Shown here: positions 1 to 7,249 of the stretch, piece after piece
How the letters are laid out: each line of letters opens with the position of its first letter
Numbering within the stretch: the first letter of the stretch is position 1
From: Microcaldota archaeon
GTDB lineage: Archaea; Micrarchaeota; Micrarchaeia; Micrarchaeales; CABMGC01
Length of the DNA: 17,206 bases
NCBI GenBank assembly: GCA_021803405.1
Contig: JAJZLO010000011.1
Location: forward strand, 1 to 17,206
Reading direction: 5' to 3'
The notes under the pieces: generated by a model
Told to the model about the DNA's origin: nothing
Seen by the model: only the letters and a program-made list of their open reading frames with translations
Database searches by the model: none
Made by a program: the position numbers and the translations under genes

Positions 1-49
1 CCTCTTCACACCTTGGATTAATAATTATATTTTCTTTAATTTTTTTCAT
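1..49 (-). CDS. 5' end of an unidentified protein gene (partial)
   Basis: A leftward reading frame starts with ATG (plus-strand CAT at 47-49) and runs open to the window edge, giving MKKIKENIIINPRCEE. A GTGAT ribosome-binding match sits 3 nt upstream of the ATG, the same arrangement used by genes elsewhere in the window. Only 16 residues are visible, too few for a family assignment. The call rests on the ribosome-binding site and the open frame. Confidence 0.45.
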   Translation of the reverse strand, partial: MKKIKENIIINPRCEE

Positions 50-144
50 TATATCACATATGTTTTATTTCCCAATGTATGCAGGTCAACTTTTTTGATA
101 TTAAATATTAAAATAATTAAAAGAATCTTAAAAAAAGAGATGCA

Positions 145-226
145 TCATTAGCTTTATCATTTTTCTTTAAAAGAAGGTTTCATAACTATATTTAGTAGTT
201 ATGACCTTCGATATAAAGCTAAATGA
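145..226 (-). ncRNA. Long two-tier hairpin, possible structured RNA or 3' element
   Basis: The outer arms, 145-157 and 213-226, pair over 13 bp with one bulged A (221). The inner arms, 173-188 and 196-209, pair over 14 bp with a 2-nt bulge (179-180) and close a 7-nt loop. The internal loop is asymmetric: 15 nt on one side (158-172) and 3 nt on the other. On the minus strand the structure is followed by a T7 tract (complement of 130-136). It is preceded by a TATA-like stretch (complement of about 257-275), about 30 nt before the hairpin. It lies 86 nt beyond the stop of the leftward UbiA gene and about 100 nt before the leftward gene starting at 49. It could be an independent small RNA, a terminator/3' UTR of the UbiA transcript, or a leader of the next gene. 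Strand and function are inferred; the pairing is direct observation. Confidence 0.5.
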
Positions 227-256
227 CAATTTTAACATAATAATACCTTAACTATG

Positions 257-275
257 TAAATATATTTTATAAAAA
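257..275 (-). promoter_or_regulatory. Possible TATA box upstream of the 145-226 hairpin
   Basis: The complement of this stretch reads TTTTTATAAAATATATTT, a reasonable archaeal box A. A start site about 26 nt downstream would fall near 235-240, just before the hairpin. Such strings are common by chance in sequence this AT-rich, so the call is weak. Confidence 0.25.
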
Positions 276-311
276 CATTATTAAGAGTTCTGTACAAAAT
301 CAAATTTTAAT

Positions 312-1187
312 TTATGTAATAACACCTATGGATAAAGAAGCTATAAAAATAGCTATAAGCGCAATGCTCATCGCAGCAAGAGAAATATTTCTTGACAAAC
401 TGTAAAACTTTTTATCTCTCTTAATAATGTATCCAAAAGAAGTATACAAAAGTAATATATCTGTTATTAAAATTAATAATAAGTAAATAACATTGTAAAA
501 CGGCTTAACACTGAAGAAAATAAATATGCTTATCGCTATAGCGGCGAGATATAAAATTGCCGCTATCATTGCAGAAGGAATAATTCCTATCAAATGTGGC
601 AACGACAATACCTTTCTTTTTCTATCTCCATCATAGTCTCTAATAGTTCCATGTATCTCTCTTGCGACTCCGCTTATAAAAATCATACTACTGACTATAA
701 CTATATTAAATTCCAATATGTTAGAAACAACAAAGTTACCATATATGAAAGGAATTGCCATTGAAAATCCAATATATAAATTACCTAAAAGAAACAGCTC
801 TTTGAGTTTATAACTGTACAACATTGCAAGTATTCCAAATATTATTGCAATTAAAAAAGCATATGTATTTATAAAAAAACTTGCCATAACTCCTATAACC
901 AAACAAATAATTGTGATATATAGGGCACTATCCTTTCTTAACTCTCCAGTAACCAATGGCCTATTTTTCTTGTTTAATTTATCAACATCAACATCAAAAT
1001 AATCATTTATTGCAAAAGAAGCCATACTTATGAAGATTGGTGTTATTAAACTAAGTAAAAGTATTGTAATATTTGGTAATTTTCCAAAAGATAAAAATTC
1101 GCCTGATAAAACTGCGATTATGAGCATAAGGCTATGCTCTATTCTAGTTAATTTCAATATACTATTTATACTCTTTATATACGACAT
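312..1187 (-). CDS. UbiA-family prenyltransferase, probable digeranylgeranylglyceryl-phosphate synthase
   Basis: This is an integral membrane prenyltransferase of 291 aa, the usual length for the family. The first Asp-rich motif is NDYFDVDVD at residues 61-69, followed by NRPL (75-78). The second is RDYDGD at 183-188. Both bind the Mg-diphosphate of the prenyl donor. About eight hydrophobic segments surround them, for example near residues 19-33, 41-60, 88-125 and 133-175. In archaea the closest family role is transfer of the second geranylgeranyl group to geranylgeranylglyceryl phosphate, making the diether lipid core. Other UbiA members prenylate quinones or haem, so substrate is inferred from archaeal context and from mevalonate genes nearby. 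There is no convincing ribosome-binding site. An A/T-rich box centred near 1213 on the minus strand lies about 26 nt before the ATG, suggesting a leaderless mRNA. The gene diverges from the plus-strand gene at 1270. Confidence 0.85.
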   Translation of the reverse strand: MSYIKSINSILKLTRIEHSLMLIIAVLSGEFLSFGKLPNITILLLSLITPIFISMASFAINDYFDVDVDKLNKKNRPLVTGELRKDSALYITIICLVIGVMASFFINTYAFLIAIIFGILAMLYSYKLKELFLLGNLYIGFSMAIPFIYGNFVVSNILEFNIVIVSSMIFISGVAREIHGTIRDYDGDRKRKVLSLPHLIGIIPSAMIAAILYLAAIAISIFIFFSVKPFYNVIYLLLILITDILLLYTSFGYIIKRDKKFYSLSRNISLAAMSIALIAIFIASLSIGVIT

Positions 1188-1206
1188 TAAAACAACAAGC
1201 TCTAAT

Positions 1207-1239
1207 TTAATTATACATTATATTGATATATTTAAATAT
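1207..1239. promoter_or_regulatory. Divergent promoter region with two TATA-like boxes
   Basis: The 82-bp gap between the divergent starts at 1187 (-) and 1270 (+) holds TTATACATTATA (1211-1222), correctly placed for a leaderless leftward start. It also holds ATATTTAAATAT (1228-1239), about 30-40 nt before the rightward ATG. The gap is almost pure A+T, so exact boxes are uncertain. Confidence 0.35.
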
Positions 1240-1269
1240 CTATTTAGTTGAATATATTAATTGATAAGA

Positions 1270-3441
1270 ATGGCAACAAAAGGAGCAATACAGATTAAGA
1301 ATTCAGTTATTATGGCGCTTGAAGCTGAAAAAGATGCCATAGTTAAATTAAGCAATGATTATTCTAAAAACAACGATCCAAAGCTAGCAAATCAAATAAA
1401 TAAATTGAATTTGCATATGCATGCGAAGATAGCTGTTTTGTCTCAACAGTTGCCTAAAGAAGATGTAGATGTTTTAGATAAAATACAAGATGAATCTAAT
1501 AAAGCAGTAGAAGAAGCCGCAAGCAAGAACAAGATGAAGGTAGAATATGTAGATATTCGTAATGTAGATGTAAATATAGGAGAAAAAAAAGAGAAGTTGC
1601 ACTTGCACTTAAACGATGTGCTTTTAAACGCAAAAGACTCTAATCATTTTGTTTCCATTTTACCTGTAGAAGTTAAAAAAGCACTTGATACTATTAATTT
1701 AGATAGCCCGTTGTTTTTAAATGGGGATCCTGGAAATAAAATATATGGTTTAATTGAGCTACGTGACCTTATCAGGCCAAAAGAAAATGAGAACCCGGTA
1801 GTTGATAATGGAGTTAGTATTGACGATAAAGCTGCAAAGATTATAAATGACATGTTCAATGATTCTAACTTTAGCGATAATGAAAAGTTATCTTTGTTGG
1901 ATAATGATAAAGTAGCAGCCTGCTTAAATAAAGATACTGTAATAAAATTGCTGGTTTGTGGAAATAAAGAGCTTGAAACTAAAATTGCAAGTAGTATTGC
2001 AATTAACTCTCTTACTCCAAAGGATTTTGTTAGTATTCTTAATACTGGAAAGCTAAACGGAAATAATCTTTCACCATCTACAATTTACGAAATAGCTTCA
2101 AATGGGATATTAGTTAAAAAAATAGGAGAGAATGAATTTGCTAAAACAAAAAGTAATAATAATGCAACTTTAGAAGAACTAGAGCGCCTTTCAGCAGAGC
2201 GTTTTTACAATGTTTTAACACGTGCAGCAAAAGGCAAGGCATTAAAGCTTGGTGGAAAATACAACCAAGAGTGTATATCTGGGATTCTTAAAAACGAAGA
2301 GTTAATCAAAGCAATGCATTCTAACGGTAAGGATCTGTATGGTTTATTAAATATTGCTATAGCTTCAAGTAAAAAGGGATTAAATGTGGCAAAACCTGCA
2401 TTAACTGTAATAAATGGCATTTCAGGAAATGAAAGTTTTTGGAAGTTACAAAATAAAGCTCAAATTGAAAGTTTGGTAGATAGTAAAATAAATTATTTGG
2501 AAAAAAATATCGCATCGAGTAAAGAAGCTTCAAAAAAACTGTCTCCAAGTTATGCAGAAAAACTTATTTTTAAGTTTTTATCTGATGAGACAGTAATGCA
2601 AAATGGAGAATTACTTAAAAGATTAAACACAGTTGCGTTGTCAAAATTAATGGCAGAACAAAACATCAACAAAAACGGCTTAGCTAAAAATCCCTCCTTG
2701 TTTATTCTTGATCAGAAATTTTTAGATCCAAATCCAAATAATAACAACTTTTTATTTGAAAATGTAGGCAAAGATGTAAAAATTTCTCTAGCTTCAAACT
2801 CTGAGTTATTCAAGTCACTTATAGTTCCAGACTCAATTAAAAAAAGAATTATAACATTATCTATATTTGGAAACATGAAACCAGAAACACATGAAGCTAT
2901 ATCCACTTTATTATCAAATAAAACAGCTATTCTATTTGTCCCTAAGTCTAAGTTAAATATGTTCTTTTCAAGGATAGCTACACCATCTGTAATATCTAAT
3001 AATGACGCATTGATATCTGCTGTAAATGAAGTATTTTTATCAAGATCGATAAGTTCAAATAAATCTGTTCTTTCAAAAACTCCAGGAGCATTATCCTCTT
3101 TATTTTCATCAGAAGCAATAGTTGCAAAATTTGGAACTGAAAAAATAAAGGATTATCTCAAAAGAGCAAACCTTCCAGCCAATATATCTTCAACAAAATG
3201 GATTGAGATAAAAATCGGCATAATTAAAAATAAGGCTGTAACATTATCAGAATCTGAATTAAACTCAATAATATCTTCCAATGACTCAGGTGTCAGGGCA
3301 GCTTTAGCATCAAAACCTGGAGTAGAGCTGATAATAAGCCAAGATCAAATAAGCAATCTTGCAAATGATCCTGCTCCGATTGTAGTATATAATGTATTTA
3401 ATAATATTCCATTATTAATTAGATATTTAAACAATACGTGA
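1270..3441 (+). CDS. Unrecognised 723-aa helical protein with LRV/HEAT-like repeats at the C-terminus
   Basis: I do not recognise this protein as a named family. No signal peptide or membrane segment is visible, so it is probably cytoplasmic. The N-terminal 100 residues are charged and helix-rich, opening MATKGAIQIKNSVIMALEAE. The body is built of short helical stretches that recur as Leu-x-Ser/Asp/Asn-x followed by hydrophobic helices. The last 50 residues (673-723) read VRAALASKPGVELI then LANDPAPIVVYNVFNN, close to the leucine-rich-repeat-variant (LRV) pattern of an alpha solenoid. Similar but weaker units occur near residues 200-255 and 545-640. Such solenoids usually serve protein-protein binding; no catalytic motif is apparent. 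The frame is open from TTG at 1261, but ATG at 1270 is the likelier start. The C-terminus may continue in another frame (see the ORF at 3449). A transcription unit shared with the next genes is possible. Confidence 0.7.
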   Translation: MATKGAIQIKNSVIMALEAEKDAIVKLSNDYSKNNDPKLANQINKLNLHMHAKIAVLSQQLPKEDVDVLDKIQDESNKAVEEAASKNKMKVEYVDIRNVDVNIGEKKEKLHLHLNDVLLNAKDSNHFVSILPVEVKKALDTINLDSPLFLNGDPGNKIYGLIELRDLIRPKENENPVVDNGVSIDDKAAKIINDMFNDSNFSDNEKLSLLDNDKVAACLNKDTVIKLLVCGNKELETKIASSIAINSLTPKDFVSILNTGKLNGNNLSPSTIYEIASNGILVKKIGENEFAKTKSNNNATLEELERLSAERFYNVLTRAAKGKALKLGGKYNQECISGILKNEELIKAMHSNGKDLYGLLNIAIASSKKGLNVAKPALTVINGISGNESFWKLQNKAQIESLVDSKINYLEKNIASSKEASKKLSPSYAEKLIFKFLSDETVMQNGELLKRLNTVALSKLMAEQNINKNGLAKNPSLFILDQKFLDPNPNNNNFLFENVGKDVKISLASNSELFKSLIVPDSIKKRIITLSIFGNMKPETHEAISTLLSNKTAILFVPKSKLNMFFSRIATPSVISNNDALISAVNEVFLSRSISSNKSVLSKTPGALSSLFSSEAIVAKFGTEKIKDYLKRANLPANISSTKWIEIKIGIIKNKAVTLSESELNSIISSNDSGVRAALASKPGVELIISQDQISNLANDPAPIVVYNVFNNIPLLIRYLNNT

Positions 3442-3448
3442 TGAGTAC

Positions 3449-3580
3449 TTGAAAGAAAAAAATATAAATATTAAAAAAAAGAGAAAAGATGGCGCAGCTT
3501 TAATAGTTGAGCCAGGCACAAACATAAATATTCTTTTAAAAGAGATAATTGATAAAAATAAGGCTAAAAAAAGAAATTAG
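3449..3580 (+). CDS. Possible 43-codon small protein, or out-of-frame tail of the upstream gene
   Basis: The frame from TTG at 3449 to TAG at 3578-3580 encodes a Lys-rich peptide with the core GAALIVEPGTNINILLKEII. GTGAT (3438-3442) lies 6 nt before the TTG, a spacing used by other genes here, and overlaps the stop of the upstream gene. The amino-acid pattern (basic head, hydrophobic strand, PG turn, amphipathic helix) looks protein-like rather than random. The same frame is open from 3431, so a frameshift could instead fuse it to the 723-aa protein. No family is recognised. Confidence 0.4.
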   Translation: MKEKNINIKKKRKDGAALIVEPGTNINILLKEIIDKNKAKKRN

Positions 3581-3615
3581 TGCAATAAATCTGCTTTTAC
3601 AAAATTTACATAAAG

Positions 3616-3627
3616 TATTTAAATTTT
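3616..3627 (+). promoter_or_regulatory. Possible TATA box for the 275-aa repeat-protein gene
   Basis: TATTTAAATTTT lies about 60 nt before the ATG at 3683. A start site 25-26 nt downstream would give a leader of 30-40 nt carrying the GGTG ribosome-binding site at 3673-3676. The match is reasonable but made only of A and T. Confidence 0.3.
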
Positions 3628-3682
3628 TGCTGAGAAGTAAGTGTGGGGAAAATAGGCATTTGCCTTTTATTTGGTGGGAAAA

Positions 3683-4510
3683 ATGGTAACAAATGTGTTA
3701 GTTATAGGTGGAGATGAATCTAAACGAGCAATTGCTCAGATAAAAAGACCTTCTTTAGAAAAAAATACAGAAAATAAAAACGGTGATAATAGTGGTATTT
3801 ACTTATCACATGCCAAATCAACATTATCTATTTTAAATGGAAATGTTAAAAAAGGCAAAACCGGACTGTATATTTTTGATAATAGTGAAGAGAAGGAGTA
3901 TATTTACATAAATGCTATGCTAGGCGTCTTATACTCTATGTCAGGAGATAAAAATTCTTCAGAAGATATACTCAAAAAAATAAGAACAGCTAAAGACAAA
4001 GATGGAAATTATCCACTTATCACATCAGAAAAAAAGAAAAGCAATCTATCAAATCTTTTTGTATCTATGCTGGAGTACATGGTGGGAGATCAGAATGAAT
4101 CAGAAAGACTAGGTTTGTTGAAAGAGGCAAAAAGAGGTCCAAAAGGCCTTTACTGCAGCGATATAGATGGAAGTATAGAACATACCTACTTAAATGCAAT
4201 TAAAGGCATAGTAGAAGGGCAAAAGGGTTCTATAAGTGGCGCAAAACTTTTTTTAGAGAAAATAGAAAAAAACATACCAAAAAACAAAAGAGGGCTTTTT
4301 GGTTCATCAAGCATAAATTCCTCGGAACTACCTGATGTTAGTATTGCCATAGCACTGCTAAAGTACTATGCCAATGGGATATATGATTCCGAAGAATACC
4401 TACAAAGGCTACAAAGAGCGCATTATAGAGATTCAAAGAGTGTATCAAGTGTTTTATTGGAAGGGATACTATATTATGCACTTTCTGGAAGAACCTTGAA
4501 TCAACATTAA
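3683..4510 (+). CDS. Unrecognised 275-aa protein with four tandem repeats of about 47 residues
   Basis: No named family is recognised. Four consecutive repeats begin with a G-[LN]-[YF] signature: residues 61-107 (GLY), 108-154 (GNY), 155-203 (GLY) and 204-250 (GLF), with a half repeat to the end. Each unit has the signature, a polar linker, a helix such as TYLNAIKGI or YIYINAMLGV, a Gly/Asp turn, and a second amphipathic helix ending Leu-x-Lys-Ile. This periodicity and the Gly-aromatic followed by Tyr-x-x-Ala/Asn resemble the helix pairs of alpha/alpha-toroid proteins, for example the prenyltransferase/squalene-cyclase repeat. No DxDD or metal-binding catalytic motif is evident, so an enzymatic role is not claimed. 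The N-terminal 60 residues are polar. Start: ATG at 3683 has GGTG 6 nt upstream; an in-frame TTG at 3671 lacks this support. The gene converges on the mevalonate operon with a 28-bp gap. Confidence 0.7.
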   Translation: MVTNVLVIGGDESKRAIAQIKRPSLEKNTENKNGDNSGIYLSHAKSTLSILNGNVKKGKTGLYIFDNSEEKEYIYINAMLGVLYSMSGDKNSSEDILKKIRTAKDKDGNYPLITSEKKKSNLSNLFVSMLEYMVGDQNESERLGLLKEAKRGPKGLYCSDIDGSIEHTYLNAIKGIVEGQKGSISGAKLFLEKIEKNIPKNKRGLFGSSSINSSELPDVSIAIALLKYYANGIYDSEEYLQRLQRAHYRDSKSVSSVLLEGILYYALSGRTLNQH

Positions 4511-4538
4511 ATAGAGTATAAAGATAATTTAGATAATT

Positions 4539-4934
4539 TCAAAGTATCTCAAATTTAAAGTGGTAGTTTATGAGCCCTTCTTCTCCATCTGTATACATCT
4601 TCCTAAAAACCTGTTTAACAGCTGCTCCTATTGCTACTTCCTTTCCACTTTCTACAATATGTCCTTCAACCATCGGTCCTTCATCTAATTTTATAATCCC
4701 AACTACATAAGGCGCGTTTTCTTTGAACGCTTCCGCCGGTACGTGTATTTTTGTAAATGAAAATATCTTTCCATTTCCGCTAAATTGCATCTCCTCCATC
4801 TTTGTGTTTCTTCCGCAGTTCTTGCATACTATCCTAGGTGGAAAGTAATTAGTGTTACAATTTTTGCATACATTACCTACCAAATTGTATCTTGCATTAA
4901 ATTTTCTCCATGCGCTTGCAGATGCTTTTTCCAT
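4539..4934 (-). CDS. DUF35 Zn-ribbon/OB-fold protein of the HMG-CoA synthase-thiolase complex
   Basis: This small CoA-associated protein of 131 aa begins with a rubredoxin-like zinc ribbon, CKNC at residues 23-26 and CKNC at 37-40, followed by an OB-fold half (about residues 48-131) with the usual GxGxIxSFTxxHVP pattern. In archaeal thiolase/HMG-CoA synthase complexes the DUF35 subunit bridges the two enzymes and helps form a shared CoA site through which acetoacetyl-CoA is channelled. Here it is the last gene of exactly that trio. Start choice: ATG at 4934 is preceded by GTGAG with a 4-nt spacer. An in-frame GTG at 4943 overlaps the thiolase stop by one base but is itself part of this ribosome-binding site. 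All four zinc cysteines are intact. Confidence 0.9.
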   Translation of the reverse strand: MEKASASAWRKFNARYNLVGNVCKNCNTNYFPPRIVCKNCGRNTKMEEMQFSGNGKIFSFTKIHVPAEAFKENAPYVVGIIKLDEGPMVEGHIVESGKEVAIGAAVKQVFRKMYTDGEEGLINYHFKFEIL

Positions 4935-4942
4935 ATCACTCA

Positions 4943-6106
4943 CTAATTAGCTCGTTTCATTATGTGGACAACGGCAGTTGCACCACTTCCTCCAACATTA
5001 TGGGTCATTCCTATTTCTGCTTTAGTTACCTGCCTACTCTTCGCTTCACCTCTTAACTGTTGTGTTATCTCTACAGCTTGCTTTATTCCAGTTGCACCTA
5101 CTGGATGCCCACAACCTTTAAGACCTCCACTAGTATTGACAGATAGCTTAGAGTTAAGTTTTGTCTCACCATTAAATATGGCCGCTGCGGCCCTACCTTT
5201 TTCATAGAAGCCTAAGTCCTCCATTGCAAGTATCTCTGCAATAGTAAAACAGTCATGCACCTCAACTACATCTATATCTTTAGGAGTAACATTTGCCATT
5301 TTATAAGCGTGGTTTGCTGCTATTTTTGTGGCCTTAATCTCAGTAATTGAGTCTCTTTCAGAAAGGCTTAATGTGTCGCTAGCCTGTGAGCTAGCCATTA
5401 TTTTTATTGGTGTATCATTGTATTTTTTAGCTATTTCTAAAGGCGCTAATATTACGACGGCAGCTCCGTCAGAGATTGGAGAGCAATCAAAGACCTTTAA
5501 AGGCTCAGCAACAATCTTTGAGTTTAAAACGTCGCTTATGGTTATTGTCTTTCTAAACTGAGCATACTCATTTTTAGCTGCGTTTTCATGGTTTTTTACC
5601 GCTACGCTTGCTAACTGTTCTTCTGTAGTTCCATACTCATGCATATGCCTTCTTGCCATGAGCGCATACAGCCCTGGAAAGGTTATTCCTTGGCTAAGTT
5701 CCCACTCTTGATCTCCTGCACCTCCTAATGCAGTAGTGGCCTCTGAGGTTGTAACATCTGTCATCTTCTCCACTCCTCCTACAACTACTATGTCATGTAT
5801 CCCGCTTGCTACTGCAATATATCCTTGCCTTAACGCACTACCTCCGCTTGCACATGCATTTTCAATTCTTACGGCAGGTATGTTCTTAAATCCTAATTGA
5901 TCTGATAATAATGCCGCCATATGTTCTTGCCCTACAAACCTTCCTGAAGCCATTGTGCTTCCATAAACTATCTCTACCTCTTTGCTGCTTATGTTTGCAT
6001 CTGTTATAGCCTTCACTCCAGCTTCTGCCATAAGCTCTCGCATTCCATGTTCCCATCTCTCTCCAAACCTTGTAAGTCCTACTCCTATTATTGCTACATC
6101 TCTCAT
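4943..6106 (-). CDS. Acetoacetyl-CoA thiolase (archaeal SCP2-type)
   Basis: This enzyme condenses two acetyl-CoA to acetoacetyl-CoA, the first step of the mevalonate pathway. It has 387 aa, the normal length for the archaeal SCP2-thiolase group. The acylated nucleophile is C85 in ENACASGG. Further active-site elements are HDCF (284-287), [10 protein letters not shown] (331-340, with H334) and MTHNVGGSG (367-375). The usual residue before GHP is Arg or Lys; here it is Gly-Cys, a mild oddity. It follows the HMG-CoA synthase gene by 4 nt. Its ATG at 6106 has GGTGA overlapping the upstream stop, so translation is probably coupled. Because HMG-CoA synthase and DUF35 flank it, a role in acetoacetyl-CoA supply is much more likely than fatty-acid degradation. 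Confidence 0.92.
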   Translation of the reverse strand: MRDVAIIGVGLTRFGERWEHGMRELMAEAGVKAITDANISSKEVEIVYGSTMASGRFVGQEHMAALLSDQLGFKNIPAVRIENACASGGSALRQGYIAVASGIHDIVVVGGVEKMTDVTTSEATTALGGAGDQEWELSQGITFPGLYALMARRHMHEYGTTEEQLASVAVKNHENAAKNEYAQFRKTITISDVLNSKIVAEPLKVFDCSPISDGAAVVILAPLEIAKKYNDTPIKIMASSQASDTLSLSERDSITEIKATKIAANHAYKMANVTPKDIDVVEVHDCFTIAEILAMEDLGFYEKGRAAAAIFNGETKLNSKLSVNTSGGLKGCGHPVGATGIKQAVEITQQLRGEAKSRQVTKAEIGMTHNVGGSGATAVVHIMKRAN

Positions 6107-6110
6107 AAAC

Positions 6111-7160
6111 TCACCACTTTTTGATTCCTCCTCTGTTTTTCAGGTATATTGAATAATCAATGTATATCTTTCTTGTTTCTATTATATCCTTTACCTTTAC
6201 AGATCTGCCTTTTTTGTTTTCTATTCCATCTGATACCTCTATGGCAAAGGAGTCGCTTCCTGCTCCTGAACCAAAACTTGTAAGAAGTATCTTTTCTCCT
6301 GGTTTAGCTATATCTAGAACTGCGGCAAGCCCAAGCATGGACGCTCCAGAGTAGGTGTTTCCTATCAATGGTGTTAAAAGTCCATCCCTTACCTGTTTTT
6401 CTTCGAATCCTAATGTTTTAGCAACATTAAGCGGAAACTTTCCATTAGGTTGATGAAATATTGCATACGAAAAGTCCGAGGGCGTAAATCCTGTCATTTC
6501 GAATAGCTGTTTTGTAGCTCCTATGACGTGCTTGAAATAAGCTGGCTCTCCTGTGAATCTTCCACCATGGGAAGGAAAAGAAGCACCTTCTCTTCTCCAA
6601 AAGTCTGGCGTGTCTGATGTGAAACTTGTCGTTTTAAGTATCTGTGCTATATACTCGCTTTTTTCATTTCCTAATATAAAAGCTGCGCCACCTGCACTGG
6701 CTGTGTACTCAAGAGCATCGCCCGGTCTTCCCTGGGATGTATCGCTTCCTATGCTCATCCCATATTTTATCATCTTGCTATCTACCATTCCCATTACCAT
6801 TTGTATTCCAGCAGTTCCTGCTTTACATGCAAACTCAAGGTCGGCAGCGGTTAATTTATTTCCAGCTCTAATGGCCTGTGAAACTATTGTTGCAGTTGGC
6901 TTCACTGCATATGGGTGTGATTCAGAGCCAACATATATCGCTCCTATTTCTTTTGGATCTACTCCGCTATGCGTAATTGCTCTTCTTGCAGCTTCTACTG
7001 CTATAGTTGCTGCATCTTCATCTATAGACGGAACGCTCTTTTCAGATATATTTAATCCTTTTTTAATGCTTTCTGGATCCTCACTCCATACCTTTGCTAT
7101 CTCCTCTACCTTTATTCTGTATCTTGGAATATCAACTCCGTACCCTATAATACCTGCCAT
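6111..7160 (-). CDS. Hydroxymethylglutaryl-CoA synthase (archaeal type)
   Basis: It condenses acetyl-CoA with acetoacetyl-CoA to HMG-CoA, the mevalonate precursor for archaeal isoprenoid lipids. It has 349 aa, matching archaeal HMG-CoA synthases, which are shorter than eukaryotic ones. The N-terminus [16 protein letters not shown] is characteristic. The catalytic triad is visible as E80 ([11 protein letters not shown]), C112 (FACKAGTAG) and H236 (FHQPNGKFP), with a C-terminal [14 protein letters not shown] glycine loop. It is first in a three-gene operon with thiolase and DUF35. No strong ribosome-binding site precedes the ATG. A GTATATTAATATT box on the minus strand about 7186-7200 would start transcription at or just before the ATG. 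Confidence 0.93.
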   Translation of the reverse strand: MAGIIGYGVDIPRYRIKVEEIAKVWSEDPESIKKGLNISEKSVPSIDEDAATIAVEAARRAITHSGVDPKEIGAIYVGSESHPYAVKPTATIVSQAIRAGNKLTAADLEFACKAGTAGIQMVMGMVDSKMIKYGMSIGSDTSQGRPGDALEYTASAGGAAFILGNEKSEYIAQILKTTSFTSDTPDFWRREGASFPSHGGRFTGEPAYFKHVIGATKQLFEMTGFTPSDFSYAIFHQPNGKFPLNVAKTLGFEEKQVRDGLLTPLIGNTYSGASMLGLAAVLDIAKPGEKILLTSFGSGAGSDSFAIEVSDGIENKKGRSVKVKDIIETRKIYIDYSIYLKNRGGIKKW

Positions 7161-7185
7161 AAAATCAAGTAGAACTTTTAATTGA

Positions 7186-7200
7186 GAATATTAATATACA
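7186..7200 (-). promoter_or_regulatory. TATA-like box of the mevalonate operon
   Basis: The complement reads TGTATATTAATATTC. Its centre is 30-35 nt before the HMG-CoA synthase ATG, consistent with a leaderless or very short leader. The 89-bp gap to the upstream same-strand ABC gene is large enough for a separate promoter. Confidence 0.35.
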
Positions 7201-7249
7201 TATGCTCTGGTTAGTTATTTGTCTAATAACCTTGTTTATCTAAATAACT

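Noticed and set aside
4148..4180. DID motif in the 275-aa repeat protein as a terpene-cyclase active site
   Set aside because: It is not the DxDD motif, lies in a linker of one repeat, and is not accompanied by other cyclase residues.
6553..7185. Long open frame of 210 codons opposite the HMG-CoA synthase gene
   Set aside because: It is antisense to a gene with an intact catalytic triad, and its composition is that of a complementary-strand shadow.
7213..7249. 8-bp inverted repeat AGTTATTT/AAATAACT after the ABC stop codon
   Set aside because: A/T-only stem with a 21-nt loop and no convincing T tract; too weak to call a terminator.
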